NCBI RefSeq assembly: GCF_025947185.1
Contig: NZ_CP110001.1
Location: forward strand, 3,782,001-3,846,000
DNA from: Flavobacterium sp. N2038
GTDB taxonomy: Bacteria; Bacteroidota; Bacteroidia; Flavobacteriales; Flavobacteriaceae
Reading direction: 5' to 3'
DNA length: 64,000 nucleotides
Positions 1 to 10,657 of the stretch are shown piece by piece (within the stretch, counting starts at the first letter, position 1; every line of letters starts with the position of its first letter). The notes under the pieces are model-generated. The model had not been told where the DNA came from. It saw nothing but the letters and a program-made list of their open reading frames with translations, and made no database searches. Position numbers and translations under genes: made by a program.

Positions 1-1846
<1,846 letters not shown>

Positions 1847-1861
1847 TTATTGTCTAACACG

Positions 1862-1869
1862 CAAATATA
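1862..1869 (-). promoter_or_regulatory. Candidate gyrB promoter -7 element
   Basis: Reads TATATTTG on the minus strand, matching the Bacteroidota TAnnTTTG -7 consensus, about 40 bases before the gyrB ATG. No clear TTG -33 box is seen, so this rests on one element and its position. Confidence 0.45.
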
Positions 1870-2080
1870 TAAAAACGCAGACTATATATGTCTTAAAATC
1901 CTGTTTAAAGCACTTAAGTTATTAACACAATTGTCTGAAAAACCAAAAAATAAACCTAAAAGAAGGGTTAAATTCCAATTTTCTTAAATTCCAAATTCTA
2001 AAAATAAGAATGCGGTAAAAAAAACGGATTGATTTTATAAATTCCAAAGTTCAAAAACTCTATTTTTAAGTTGCAAAAAA

Positions 2081-2115
2081 AAACCGAAATAACATTATCA
2101 AATGCATTTCGGTTT
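2081..2115 (-). terminator. Rho-independent terminator of the M16 protease gene
   Basis: AAACCGAAAT at 2081-2090 pairs with ATTTCGGTTT at 2106-2115. On the minus strand the stem is followed by a run of T (the A-run at 2076-2083). It lies about 60 bases past the M16 stop codon. Confidence 0.7.
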
Positions 2116-2177
2116 CTATAAATTCAAAACTCCTAAAATTGGATTTTGGAATTTAAAATTGGGAATTTAATTTTTCA

Positions 2178-4916
2178 TTATAGTTTCTTATTAAAATCAC
2201 CTGCATAAATCGAAGTCATCTTATCTAAGCTTAAATACTTTCTCAAAGCAGTATTAACCTCTTCAATTTTTAATGATTTAACTTTACTTTCAAGATCGTC
2301 ATAATCTTCTAAAGGAACATTATATTGCAGATAAGTATTTACTAAATCCATCAAAGTGCCATCGCTTCCTAATCTGGTTTTTCGCTCATTTTGCCAGCTT
2401 ACCAAATTTGATTTTAATTCCTCAGCCGTAAATCCGTCTTTTAAAGCTTTTGAAATTTCTTCTTTAACGGCCAACTCAACAGCATTTTTCTTAGTAGGAT
2501 TTAGTAACGCATAATATTCCCAAAAAGCAACATCATTTGTAATCGGCACATCTATAAAAGATCCAGCTCCATAACTTATTCCTTCTTTCTCTCTTAATCG
2601 CATTGGAATTCGCGCACTTAAAAAACCACCACTACCCAAAATTTCATTGGCCATCAAAAATGCAGGATAATCAGGACTGTTACGATCCATTTTAAAGTTT
2701 ATTTTTCCAAGTGCTATTGCATTCTCTTTGTCCGGAGTAATATAATCTTTATCTAGTTTTTTGGTTTCAGAAAAAGAAGGTTTAGCTAATTCATATTTTG
2801 ATTTTGAATTCCATTTTCCAAAAGTATTTTCCAAAATCTGAGCTGTTGTTTTAGCATCCAGATCCCCAACTACACTTCCTACTCCGTTATTACCTCCTAA
2901 GATATTTTTATAAAAATCAACAATTTCTGACTGTTTTATCTTTTTAAAAGCAGCTATTTGCTCTGAAACTGTAGGCGTGTAAAAAATGCTTTCTCTGCTA
3001 TAATTTCCGGTCTGTCTTGCAATTTCGGTAACTGCAACTGTTTGCGGATCATTAAGACTTGACTCAAGATAAGTATTATATTCTGTAATTGTTTTATTCA
3101 GTTCATTTTCAGGGAAAGTAGAATTAACCAAAAGATCGCCTAAAATCTCCATTACTTCTTTAAAACTATCTTTGTAAGTTGCAATATTAACAGAAAGGGT
3201 TTGTCTTGAAAAATTAAAATTTATACTGGATTTTAATTGATCTAATCGATCCTGAATTTGCTCTTTTGTTTTTGTTGTAGTTCCTGTCGTTAGTAATTGA
3301 GCCAGGATTCCGCCTGTATCAACTTTTCCTTGCAAATCTTTCTCATTGCTTACAGGAAATTTAAAATTAGCCTGAACTTTTCCTCCTTTGATTTCTTTTT
3401 TAATTAATCCGTATTTTACACCATTACTTAACTTTCCTTCTGTTAAGTTTTGTTTTAAGTTTTTAATAGAAGCCTCAAAAGGAGCCGCTTCTTTTTCTAA
3501 AGCTTTTCCTTTATAATCTTTAGTGATGGCCGATATTTGTTCATCGGTATATTCTACAGATTTCACCCTTACTTCTTCTTTTGAAGGAATAAATATCCCC
3601 ACTGTCCTGTTGTTGCTTCTAAAATATTTCTCGGCGACTCTCTGAATATCTTCTTTAGTCAATTTTTCTACAGTATCGCGATATAAATAACCCAGTCTAA
3701 AATCACCGGATCCAATCACTTCTGTAAGACTGATCGCAAATGAAATTGTATTGTTTTTTATATCTTCAATTTGCTTGATGATTTTTGCTTTAGCTCTCTC
3801 AACATCCTGATCTGTATATTTTGTCGTGCTAATTTTGTCTAGTTCGGCTCTAACAATATCTTCAGTTGCTCTAATGTCTTTATCATTTGGTACCGCAACT
3901 CCAAAATACATAAAACTTGCATCACGTACAGTTGGCTGCCAATAATATATACTGGATACTTTTTGAGTTTCTACTAAAGATTTATACAAATATCCTGAAG
4001 GATCTGCTGTTAAAATTTCGGCCAAAGCATCAATTGCAGGATAATCTTTATCAGCATATGGAGCAGTATGATAAAGAGCTCCTACATTTTTACTATCTCC
4101 TGCTCTTTTAAGTTCTACAAATTTCTCTCCATCCTGTGCAGGTTCAATGGTATAAGTTTTATCTAAAACTCTTTTAGGTTTTGGAATTGCAGCAAAATAT
4201 TGTCCCACATATTGCAAAGCCTTTTTCTCATCAAACTTACCGGCAATGATCAAAGTAGAATTATCCGGCTGATAATATTTTTCGTAAAACACACGTAGTC
4301 TGTTTGCTTTAACACGCTCAATATCTTCTTTGCTTCCAATTGTACTATTTCCGTAATTATGCCATAAATAAGCTGTCGAAATAATTCTTTCCTGCAAAAC
4401 ACCATCTGGGTTATTTTCGCCTATTTCAAATTCATTTCTTACTACAGAAAATTCTTTATCAAGATCAGTTTGCAGAATGGTTGCATTAATCATTCGATCT
4501 GCTTCCATTTCAAGGCTCCACTTTAAATTCTCGTCGCTAGACGGAAATACTTCATAATAATTAGTACGATCATACCAGGTCGTTCCGTTTGCATTTCCAC
4601 CTTTATCTGAAAGCATTTTTTTTATGTCTCCTAAATTTTTGGTGCTTTTAAAAAGCATGTGCTCCAATAAATGAGCCATCCCTTTTTCTCCATATCCTTC
4701 ATTTCTGGAACCAACATTATAAATAATATTAACTACCATATTGCTTTGTGAAGCATCCGGAATTAAAAGAACTTTTAATCCATTGTTTAAAGAATACTCT
4801 TTAATTCCTTCAACATTTGTAATGTATTTGGGTATTTCAGGTTTTTTTTGGGCATAAACTGAACTCAACGTCGCCAGAGAGCAGTACAAAATTCCACTCA
4901 GTAAAAGGTTTCTCAT
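2178..4916 (-). CDS. Secreted M16-family zinc protease with two peptidase domains
   Basis: Zinc metallopeptidase of the pitrilysin/insulinase family, exported to the periplasm or outer membrane side. Residues 1-22 form a signal peptide ending VYA-Q. The inverted zinc motif HLLEH is at residues 82-86, and the third zinc ligand is Glu162 in NEFEIGENN, which gives the usual HxxEH-x75-E spacing. The second half (about 500-912) is the inactive M16 domain containing SYGAGSFIDVP. The 912-residue length is typical of the fused two-domain form in Bacteroidota. It stands alone, with its own promoter and terminator. The substrate cannot be told from sequence. Confidence 0.93.
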   Translation of the reverse strand: MRNLLLSGILYCSLATLSSVYAQKKPEIPKYITNVEGIKEYSLNNGLKVLLIPDASQSNMVVNIIYNVGSRNEGYGEKGMAHLLEHMLFKSTKNLGDIKKMLSDKGGNANGTTWYDRTNYYEVFPSSDENLKWSLEMEADRMINATILQTDLDKEFSVVRNEFEIGENNPDGVLQERIISTAYLWHNYGNSTIGSKEDIERVKANRLRVFYEKYYQPDNSTLIIAGKFDEKKALQYVGQYFAAIPKPKRVLDKTYTIEPAQDGEKFVELKRAGDSKNVGALYHTAPYADKDYPAIDALAEILTADPSGYLYKSLVETQKVSSIYYWQPTVRDASFMYFGVAVPNDKDIRATEDIVRAELDKISTTKYTDQDVERAKAKIIKQIEDIKNNTISFAISLTEVIGSGDFRLGYLYRDTVEKLTKEDIQRVAEKYFRSNNRTVGIFIPSKEEVRVKSVEYTDEQISAITKDYKGKALEKEAAPFEASIKNLKQNLTEGKLSNGVKYGLIKKEIKGGKVQANFKFPVSNEKDLQGKVDTGGILAQLLTTGTTTKTKEQIQDRLDQLKSSINFNFSRQTLSVNIATYKDSFKEVMEILGDLLVNSTFPENELNKTITEYNTYLESSLNDPQTVAVTEIARQTGNYSRESIFYTPTVSEQIAAFKKIKQSEIVDFYKNILGGNNGVGSVVGDLDAKTTAQILENTFGKWNSKSKYELAKPSFSETKKLDKDYITPDKENAIALGKINFKMDRNSPDYPAFLMANEILGSGGFLSARIPMRLREKEGISYGAGSFIDVPITNDVAFWEYYALLNPTKKNAVELAVKEEISKALKDGFTAEELKSNLVSWQNERKTRLGSDGTLMDLVNTYLQYNVPLEDYDDLESKVKSLKIEEVNTALRKYLSLDKMTSIYAGDFNKKL

Positions 4917-4946
4917 AAATTATGTTATTTAGTTATTCTTGGTAAC

Positions 4947-4973
4947 CAAATATAGTATTTTTCTTAAACACAA
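4947..4973 (-). promoter_or_regulatory. Candidate promoter of the M16 protease
   Basis: On the minus strand TTG (4971-4973) is followed after 16 bases by TATATTTG (4947-4954), close to the Bacteroidota TTG-N17-23-TAnnTTTG promoter. The predicted start of transcription lies about 25 bases before the ATG. Confidence 0.5.
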
Positions 4974-5080
4974 TAATCTCTTATTAACTTACTTTTAGTA
5001 GTTTAAACTAAGCCTGCTTATTTTTCATTTTTTATACTTGAAAATAATCTTCCGGTTAAATAAATTGTACAAATAAAAAA

Positions 5081-5115
5081 ATCCGATACAAACATCATCA
5101 ATGTTTGCATCGGAT
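5081..5115 (-). terminator. Terminator of the AsnB paralogue gene
   Basis: ATCCGATACAAACAT (5081-5095) pairs with ATGTTTGCATCGGAT (5101-5115) with one mismatch. On the minus strand it is followed by a T-run (A-run at 5074-5081). The gene stop is 27 bases upstream. Confidence 0.75.
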
Positions 5116-5141
5116 CTTATATCAAATTAAAATAATATTAC

Positions 5142-6758
5142 TTAAACCGTTATCCCGGATTTTGATTGCTCAGCCCCTGCTTTTACGTGTGCAGCATTTG
5201 CTCTTCCGCTTGGATCTTGATTATCCTGCCATTTCGGAATCCATTTACGCACCGTTTGAGCAGCACTAACTTGCGGATAAAATTTATGAAAAATTGATCT
5301 GAACAAGTATGCTTCTTTTGTTGTAGGTGAATTATACGGAAATTCTACAGCTGCTCCGGCCATTTGCTCATCTGAAACCTGAGAGGAACAATATTCTATT
5401 AATTCATCGATCCAGTTATAACCAACTCCGTCTGAAAATTGCTCCTTTTGACGCCATAAAATCTCTGATGGTAAATATGGATCCTCAGGTGTATCAAACG
5501 CTTTTCTTAAAATATACTTTTCGATTCCGTCATAATTCTTTGGCTGTTTTTCTTCGGTTTTAATTCGAATTGCAACATCCAGGAAATCTTTATCTAAAAA
5601 CGGAATCCTTGCTTCCAGTCCATGTGCCATTGTTGTTTTATCAACACGCAATAAATCGGCAGTAAATAATTTCTGAACTCTTTCTATGGTTTCATCCTGA
5701 AATTCTTCTGCAGACGGAGCATTTCTGAAATACAAATGTCCTCCAAAAATTTCATCGGCCCCTTCTCCTGAAAGCACTACTTTTATTCCGGTTTCAGCGA
5801 TAGCTTTAGACAATAAATACATAGGAACACCAGATCTTACCGAGATAATATCGTAAGTTTCGATATGATAAATTACTTTTTCTAAAACCTGAACGCCTTC
5901 TTCTACAGAAAAATGGATTTCATGATGCTCTGTTCCTAAAAATGCTGCTGCTTTTCTCGCTGCAATATTATCCGGAGCATTTGCATCTAAACCAATAGAA
6001 AATGAATGCAGTTTTTCTCCATTTCCTTTTAAGAGCCTTGAAGTAATAGACGACACCAAAGAGGTATCTAAACCTCCTGATAATACGACTCCTAAAGGTA
6101 CATTACTTACCAATCGTTTACGTGTAGCTTCGATTAAGGTTTCACGTATTAGTTTTAAATCAAGACTTTCGACTGCTTTTTTATGATCTTCGTATTCAGG
6201 CTGATAATATTTAACAAAACCTGTTTTGGCTGTATAATAATGTCCCGGAGGAAAGGTTGAAAAAGATTTACACTGGTCTGCAATTGCTTTCATTTCTGAA
6301 GAAAAATAAATTCTCCCTCTTTCATCCAATCCGTAGTACAAAGGTTTTACACCAATCGGGTCTCTTCCCGCGATGTAATCATCTCCGTTAATAACTACAA
6401 ATGCAAAAGCACCATCAAGCATATTGCAAAACTTATAACCAAATTCTTCATATAAATGAACAATAACTTCAGAATCTGATTTAGTTCTAAATGAATGTTC
6501 TTTTAAGACCGTGTTTTTTAACTCCTCATAGTTATAAATTTCACCATCATGAATCATCCAGGCTTTGCTTGTTCCCTGAATTGGTTGTTTTCCCGATTGC
6601 AAATCTATAACAGATAAGCCTTCGTGACAAATTACACTTCCGTTTTCCATAATATGTAAATCACTCTCGTCAGGCCCGCGATAGGCCATTCTTTTAGAAA
6701 GTTCTTTTACAAGTTGTGGGTCTTTACCTTTACCAATAACGGCCAATAATCCAGACAT
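5142..6758 (-). CDS. Asparagine synthetase B paralogue with degenerate glutaminase site
   Basis: Homologue of glutamine-hydrolysing asparagine synthetase, 538 residues, adjacent to and co-directional with a canonical copy. The N-terminal Ntn-hydrolase domain is recognisable, but its key residues are changed. The nucleophile Cys after the initiator Met is Ser2 (MSGLLAV instead of MCGI). The glutamine-binding Arg of HERL is Gly47 (HEGL). The Asn of NGE is Asp71 (DGEIYNY). The Asp in SDSEVI is kept. The ATP-pyrophosphatase domain keeps SGGLDTS, SGEGADEIFGG and the WRQKEQFSDGVGYNWID motif. I infer an enzyme that can activate aspartate but not hydrolyse glutamine, so it would be ammonia-dependent, dependent on its partner, or repurposed. 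It could also be a decaying copy, but the synthetase half shows no sign of decay. Confidence 0.88.
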   Translation of the reverse strand: MSGLLAVIGKGKDPQLVKELSKRMAYRGPDESDLHIMENGSVICHEGLSVIDLQSGKQPIQGTSKAWMIHDGEIYNYEELKNTVLKEHSFRTKSDSEVIVHLYEEFGYKFCNMLDGAFAFVVINGDDYIAGRDPIGVKPLYYGLDERGRIYFSSEMKAIADQCKSFSTFPPGHYYTAKTGFVKYYQPEYEDHKKAVESLDLKLIRETLIEATRKRLVSNVPLGVVLSGGLDTSLVSSITSRLLKGNGEKLHSFSIGLDANAPDNIAARKAAAFLGTEHHEIHFSVEEGVQVLEKVIYHIETYDIISVRSGVPMYLLSKAIAETGIKVVLSGEGADEIFGGHLYFRNAPSAEEFQDETIERVQKLFTADLLRVDKTTMAHGLEARIPFLDKDFLDVAIRIKTEEKQPKNYDGIEKYILRKAFDTPEDPYLPSEILWRQKEQFSDGVGYNWIDELIEYCSSQVSDEQMAGAAVEFPYNSPTTKEAYLFRSIFHKFYPQVSAAQTVRKWIPKWQDNQDPSGRANAAHVKAGAEQSKSGITV

Positions 6759-7069
6759 ACTATTCTATTTTTATTAAATATTTTAAACGCTTCCCTCATG
6801 AAACGACTAAATGAAAAATTAACTCTAAATTTAATTTTCAAAGCAAAACTAAAGATAATTTTCTGCTTTTTTCTGATACACCCCTTAAAATATAGGCGAT
6901 TTAACTTTTTTGCATCAGTAAGTGTCAAATATAAAAAAGAAAGTACAATGTTTCTTCAAAACCCAATTCAATCCACTAATATTTAACATTTTAACTCATA
7001 CAGACAAGAAAAAAACGTTCTCTAAAAGAGAACGTCTTTTTTAATATAAACTAATTCTAAAAATACTTA
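6759..7069. other. Intergenic region between the two asparagine synthetase genes
   Basis: A 311-base AT-rich gap with the terminator of the upstream asnB. A TAGTTTTG (TAnnTTTG) sequence on the minus strand at 6844-6851 might serve the paralogue, but this is weak. The terminator suggests the two genes are transcribed separately. No gene is seen. Confidence 0.5.
7015..7035 (-). terminator. Terminator of asnB
   Basis: ACGTTCTCT (7015-7023) pairs perfectly with AGAGAACGT (7027-7035) around a three-base loop, with A- and T-runs on both sides. It can work in both directions; the gene ending into it is asnB on the minus strand. Confidence 0.75.
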
Positions 7070-8746
7070 TTAAGCTTTTTCATAAGCATCATCATGTACA
7101 CTTGCTACAGCTCTTCCAGATGGATCATTCATGTTTTTGAAAGCCTCATCCCACTCCAATGCAATTTTAGTACTACAAGCAACACTTGCTTCCTGAGGAA
7201 CACACAGAGCTGCTGCATCACTTGGGAAATGTTCTGTAAAAATCGAACGATAATAATACTCTTCTTTTGAAGTTGGTGTTTGTAATGGGAATTTATATTT
7301 TGCATTTGCCAATTGCTCATCCGAAACTTCTCTTGCAACTACTTCTTTCAAAGTATCAATCCAGCTATATCCTACTCCATCAGAAAATTGTTCTTTTTGT
7401 CTCCATGCTACACTCTCAGGAAGCATATCTTCAAAAGCTTTACGAACTACCCATTTTTCCATTGGATGTTCTTTGTTGATCATTTTATCTTGTGGGTTGA
7501 TACGCATGGCAACATCCATAAATTCTTTATCTAAGAAGGGCACACGTCCTTCGATTCCCCAGGCTGCCAAACTTTTGTTTGCACGTAAACAGTCATACAT
7601 ATGAAGTTTCCCTAATTTACGAACGTTTTCTTCGTGGAATTCTCTTGCATTTGGTGCTTTGTGGAAATATAAGTATCCACCAAATAACTCATCTGCACCT
7701 TCTCCTGAAAGAACCATTTTGATTCCCATTGATTTAATAACTCTTGCCATTAACCACATTGGAGTTGAAGCTCTTACTGTAGTTACATCATAGGTTTCAA
7801 GGTTATAAATTACATCTTTAACAGCGTCTAAACCTTCCTGAATTGTAAATTTAATTTCGTGGTGAATAGTTCCGATATGATCTGCCACTTTTCTTGCTGC
7901 AGCTAAATCCGGAGAACCCTCTAATCCAACAGAGAATGAATGTAATTGCGGATACCAGGCATCTGTAGTATCATCAGATTCAATACGTTTCTGTGCGAAT
8001 TTCTTAGCTACTGCCGAAGTAATAGAAGAATCTAAACCTCCCGAAAGTAAAACTCCGTAAGGAACATCACTCATTAATTGTCTGTGAACAGCCGCTTCAA
8101 GTGCCTGTTTAATTTCAGGAATACTTGTTTCGTTATCTTTTACTGCATCATATTCTGTCCAGTCTCTTTTGTACCATTGTACAAATTCTCCGTCTTTGCT
8201 TGATAAATAATGTCCTGGAGGGAATAATTCAATTTTTGTACAATATCCTTCTAAAGCTTTTAATTCTGAAGCAACATAAAAAGTGCCGTGTTGATCCCAA
8301 CCAATGTACAATGGAATAATTCCCATATGGTCACGAGCAACAAAATACTCATCTTTATCTACATCATAAATTGCAAATCCGAAGATTCCGTTCATTTCAT
8401 CAATGAAGTGTGGTCCTTTTTCTTTATAAAGTGCCAAAATTACTTCGCAATCGCTTTCAGTCTGAAAGTTGTATTTCCCTTCAAATTGTTTACGCAATTC
8501 TCTGTGGTTGTAAATTTCACCATTTGCTGCCAAAACTAATTTTTTGTCTTCTGTAAATAATGGTTGTTTTCCAGAAGCCGGATCTACAATCGCCAAACGC
8601 TCATGAGAAAGGATTGCTTTATCATTGCTAAATATCCCGCTCCAGTCTGGTCCGCGATGACGAATGATTTTTGACATTTCTAACACTTGAGGTCTTAAAG
8701 CTTCTGCTTTTTGCTTTAAATCAAAGGCACATACAATTCCACACAT
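7070..8746 (-). CDS. asnB: Asparagine synthetase B (glutamine-hydrolysing)
   Basis: Makes asparagine from aspartate, ATP and glutamine in the cytoplasm. At 558 residues it carries the complete glutaminase site: Cys2 in MCGIVCAF, Arg50 in HERLAI, Asn75-Gly76-Glu77 in NGEIYNH and the Asp of SDCEVI. The synthetase domain has the PP-loop SGGLDSS and SGEGADELFGGYLYF, and shares WRQKEQFSDGVGYSWID with its neighbour. It differs from the adjacent paralogue in that every catalytic residue is intact. The start is fixed by the catalytic Cys needing to follow the initiator Met. Confidence 0.95.
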   Translation of the reverse strand: MCGIVCAFDLKQKAEALRPQVLEMSKIIRHRGPDWSGIFSNDKAILSHERLAIVDPASGKQPLFTEDKKLVLAANGEIYNHRELRKQFEGKYNFQTESDCEVILALYKEKGPHFIDEMNGIFGFAIYDVDKDEYFVARDHMGIIPLYIGWDQHGTFYVASELKALEGYCTKIELFPPGHYLSSKDGEFVQWYKRDWTEYDAVKDNETSIPEIKQALEAAVHRQLMSDVPYGVLLSGGLDSSITSAVAKKFAQKRIESDDTTDAWYPQLHSFSVGLEGSPDLAAARKVADHIGTIHHEIKFTIQEGLDAVKDVIYNLETYDVTTVRASTPMWLMARVIKSMGIKMVLSGEGADELFGGYLYFHKAPNAREFHEENVRKLGKLHMYDCLRANKSLAAWGIEGRVPFLDKEFMDVAMRINPQDKMINKEHPMEKWVVRKAFEDMLPESVAWRQKEQFSDGVGYSWIDTLKEVVAREVSDEQLANAKYKFPLQTPTSKEEYYYRSIFTEHFPSDAAALCVPQEASVACSTKIALEWDEAFKNMNDPSGRAVASVHDDAYEKA

Positions 8747-9153
8747 AGTTTAATATTTTTATTTTTAATAAATTTTAATTTTACAAGGCAAAGATGTAAT
8801 ATTAGTTACGATTGAAAAACACAAAACCTTATTTCAGTTATAATTTAAAATCAAAATATTATTTTTACATATAAAATGTAAAATTTTAACATCAAAAAAA
8901 GACTTAAACTTGAAAATTTTAATTTTGACTATAAAACTGGTTTAAAATTGAAACTTTAATTCAGTTTTTTGAATTAATTTTTGAGTTTTTCCATTACAAA
9001 TGAAAGATTCATAAAGAAGAGACAGAAAGCTGCCCTGAAATTATTGTTTACACAATCATCTTAGGCAAAAGTTTATCAATTTCAACAAAGAAAACCCGAG
9101 CGATAGCGAATAGACGAAGTAAATCCTCGCAAATAACTCTACAACACTACTAA

Positions 9154-9228
9154 AACATAGCTCGTGATTTCAACCACGGCAGAAGTATTTATATATTGCG
9201 TCTCATAGTTGAAACCACGAGCTATGTT
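9154..9228. repeat. 21-bp inverted repeat
   Basis: The arm at 9154-9174 (AACATAGCTCGTGATTTCAA plus C) and the arm at 9208-9228 are reverse complements with one mismatch. The right arm also begins the first unit of the tandem repeat that follows. Confidence 0.8.
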
Positions 9229-9420
9229 CAATAAAAGATAAAGATTGACAATATAACATTGCGGAGTTACTTTCGAAGATTTCTCGCTCCTCAAAATAAC
9301 ATGATTATAATCCCGTGGTTAAAACCACAGGTTATGTTCTATAAAAGATAAAAATTGACAATATAATACATTGTGGAGTTACTTTCGAAGATTCCTCGTT
9401 TCTCAAAATGACAAGATTAT
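9208..9420. repeat. Two tandem copies of a ~101-bp unit
   Basis: Unit 1 (9208-9308) and unit 2 (9318-9420) share GTT-AAACCAC at the start, then ATAAAAGATAAA-ATTGACAATATAA, GGAGTTACTTTCGAAGATT and a final CTCAAAAT-ACA-GATTAT. They differ by small substitutions and a few bases of length. The tail resembles the right arm of the inverted repeat at 49757-49846. Confidence 0.8.
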
Positions 9421-9477
9421 AGAGAATTCTTTGTAGTTAATTTAACTTTATCAAAGTTGTTTTTAGACTAATTTAGA

Positions 9478-9927
9478 TTACTCAACACTTTGAATCGTAT
9501 AATGCGTCTTATTTATCTCAAACTGAAATCCAGTTTTATTTCCCATTAAATGATTTCCCAAAGGAGATTGTGGAGAAAGTGCAATAACATTTATACCGTC
9601 AATCGCTATTTTTGGAAGTGCAACACTAACATACAAATAGATTCCATTTGCTTTTACCAGACTTCCTAAAACTATATTTTCACTAATTTTAAGCGGATCT
9701 ATTTTATCTAAAACTGCTTTTTGACCAATTGCTTCTTTTAGTTTGTTGGTTAACTTCTCCTGCTCGATATGCATCATCGATAAAGCCGTTTCATGCTTAT
9801 CACCGGCTGAACCTTTTGCATCGTTTTTAGAATCTTCGGTTAGATTTGAAATCATGTCTCTGAATACATCAATTCGATCCTGAACCATTTGTGTATAGTG
9901 GGAATATATTTTTTCTTTAAAAGTCAT
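9478..9927 (-). CDS. Gre-like protein (GreA/GreB C-terminal-domain type), start assigned internally
   Basis: Small cytoplasmic protein of 149 residues. The N-terminal half (FKEKIYSHYTQMVQDRIDVF to about residue 85) is helical and charged, like a coiled coil. The C-terminal segment ALSPQSPLGNHLMGNKTGFQ resembles the SP-SPLG-L-G motif of the FKBP-like domain of GreA/GreB transcript-cleavage factors. Acidic residues at a coiled-coil tip cannot be judged reliably. I place the start at the ATG at 9925-9927 (MTFKEKIYSHY), because the 11 residues before it come from sequence without a family look. An RNA-polymerase-binding role is inferred. Confidence 0.6.
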   Translation of the reverse strand: MTFKEKIYSHYTQMVQDRIDVFRDMISNLTEDSKNDAKGSAGDKHETALSMMHIEQEKLTNKLKEAIGQKAVLDKIDPLKISENIVLGSLVKANGIYLYVSVALPKIAIDGINVIALSPQSPLGNHLMGNKTGFQFEINKTHYTIQSVE

Positions 9928-9991
9928 TTTTTTGAAAGGTACTAAGATTCTGAGATACAAAGATGCTAAGGTTTTTTCTTTATTTAAACTT

Positions 9992-10522
9992 TTATTCGAA
10001 AAAAGCTTTTGGGTAAACTACTTCTCCACTTACACCTTTTAAACCATCCTCGGTTAATGCAATCACCATACAGTTTTCGGCGGGAACATCAAAAGGCATA
10101 TTGATATGGTATTTTTCACAAACTTCATAACCAAACCTTGGATAATAATCCTGATGTCCGAGCAAAATAACCGATTTATAACCTAATTTTTTAGCCACAT
10201 CATGACCGTACAAAATTAGTTTTGAACCAATACCTTTTCCCTGAAATTCTGGCAATACAGAAACCGGAGCTAATGCTAAGGACTGAAACGATTGGGATTG
10301 ATTTTTAATTTCAAGTTTTGTAAATAAAATGTGCCCTGTAATTTTACCGTCAACCTCAGCAATTATAGAAAGTTCAGGAATAAAAGCCTCAGAATCTCTT
10401 AATCTCTCAACCAAGAACTGTTCTCTATGATCGCTGTATTCTTCTTTTTCAAAAGCTTTTTCTATCAATTGAAAAACGCACTCGTAATCCTTTTTACTTT
10501 CTTGTCTTAGTTTAATTTCCAT
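9992..10522 (-). CDS. GNAT-family N-acetyltransferase (YhbS-like)
   Basis: Cytoplasmic acetyl-CoA-dependent acyltransferase of 176 residues. The acetyl-CoA-binding motif is PVSVLPEFQGKGIGSKLI (Q-x-x-G-x-G pattern), followed by LGHQDYYPRFGYE, which is characteristic of the YhbS-like subgroup. The substrate is unknown. It sits downstream of the TonB-receptor-like gene on the same strand, with a palindromic repeat between them, so co-transcription is doubtful. Confidence 0.85.
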   Translation of the reverse strand: MEIKLRQESKKDYECVFQLIEKAFEKEEYSDHREQFLVERLRDSEAFIPELSIIAEVDGKITGHILFTKLEIKNQSQSFQSLALAPVSVLPEFQGKGIGSKLILYGHDVAKKLGYKSVILLGHQDYYPRFGYEVCEKYHINMPFDVPAENCMVIALTEDGLKGVSGEVVYPKAFFE

Positions 10523-10545
10523 AATGAAATAAATTTAAAGAAAAA

Positions 10546-10595
10546 TAGTCGCGAATTCAAGAATTTACTCCAAAAAATTCATGAACTCACGACTA
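10546..10595. repeat. Imperfect 21-bp inverted repeat (GTCGCGAATTCA family)
   Basis: TAGTCGCGAATTCAAGAATT(T) at 10546-10566 pairs with AAATTCATGAACTCACGACT(A) at 10575-10595 with a few mismatches. It resembles the element at 37305-37361. Followed by an A-run, it may also act as a terminator for the TonB-receptor-like gene. Confidence 0.6.
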
Positions 10596-10657
10596 AAAAA
10601 AAGGCACATTTTAGATCTTATTTTTGTACCCTTGTATTTGTTTAAGACTAAGTCTTA

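Larger units (their letters stand above)
8747..9477. other. Repeat-filled 731-base gap
   Basis: AT-rich sequence upstream of asnB up to about 9050, then a stretch with CGAGCGATAGCGAA-like sequence (about 9098-9115), then inverted and tandem repeats listed separately (9154-9420). No open frame looks like a gene. Confidence 0.6.

Noticed and set aside
6707..6928. 73-residue minus-strand frame upstream of the AsnB paralogue
   Set aside because: Overlaps the well-supported AsnB paralogue start in another frame and is AT-driven Lys/Phe-rich sequence.
9208..9420. Possible CRISPR array
   Set aside because: Only two long diverged copies with almost no spacer; it is a tandem duplication.
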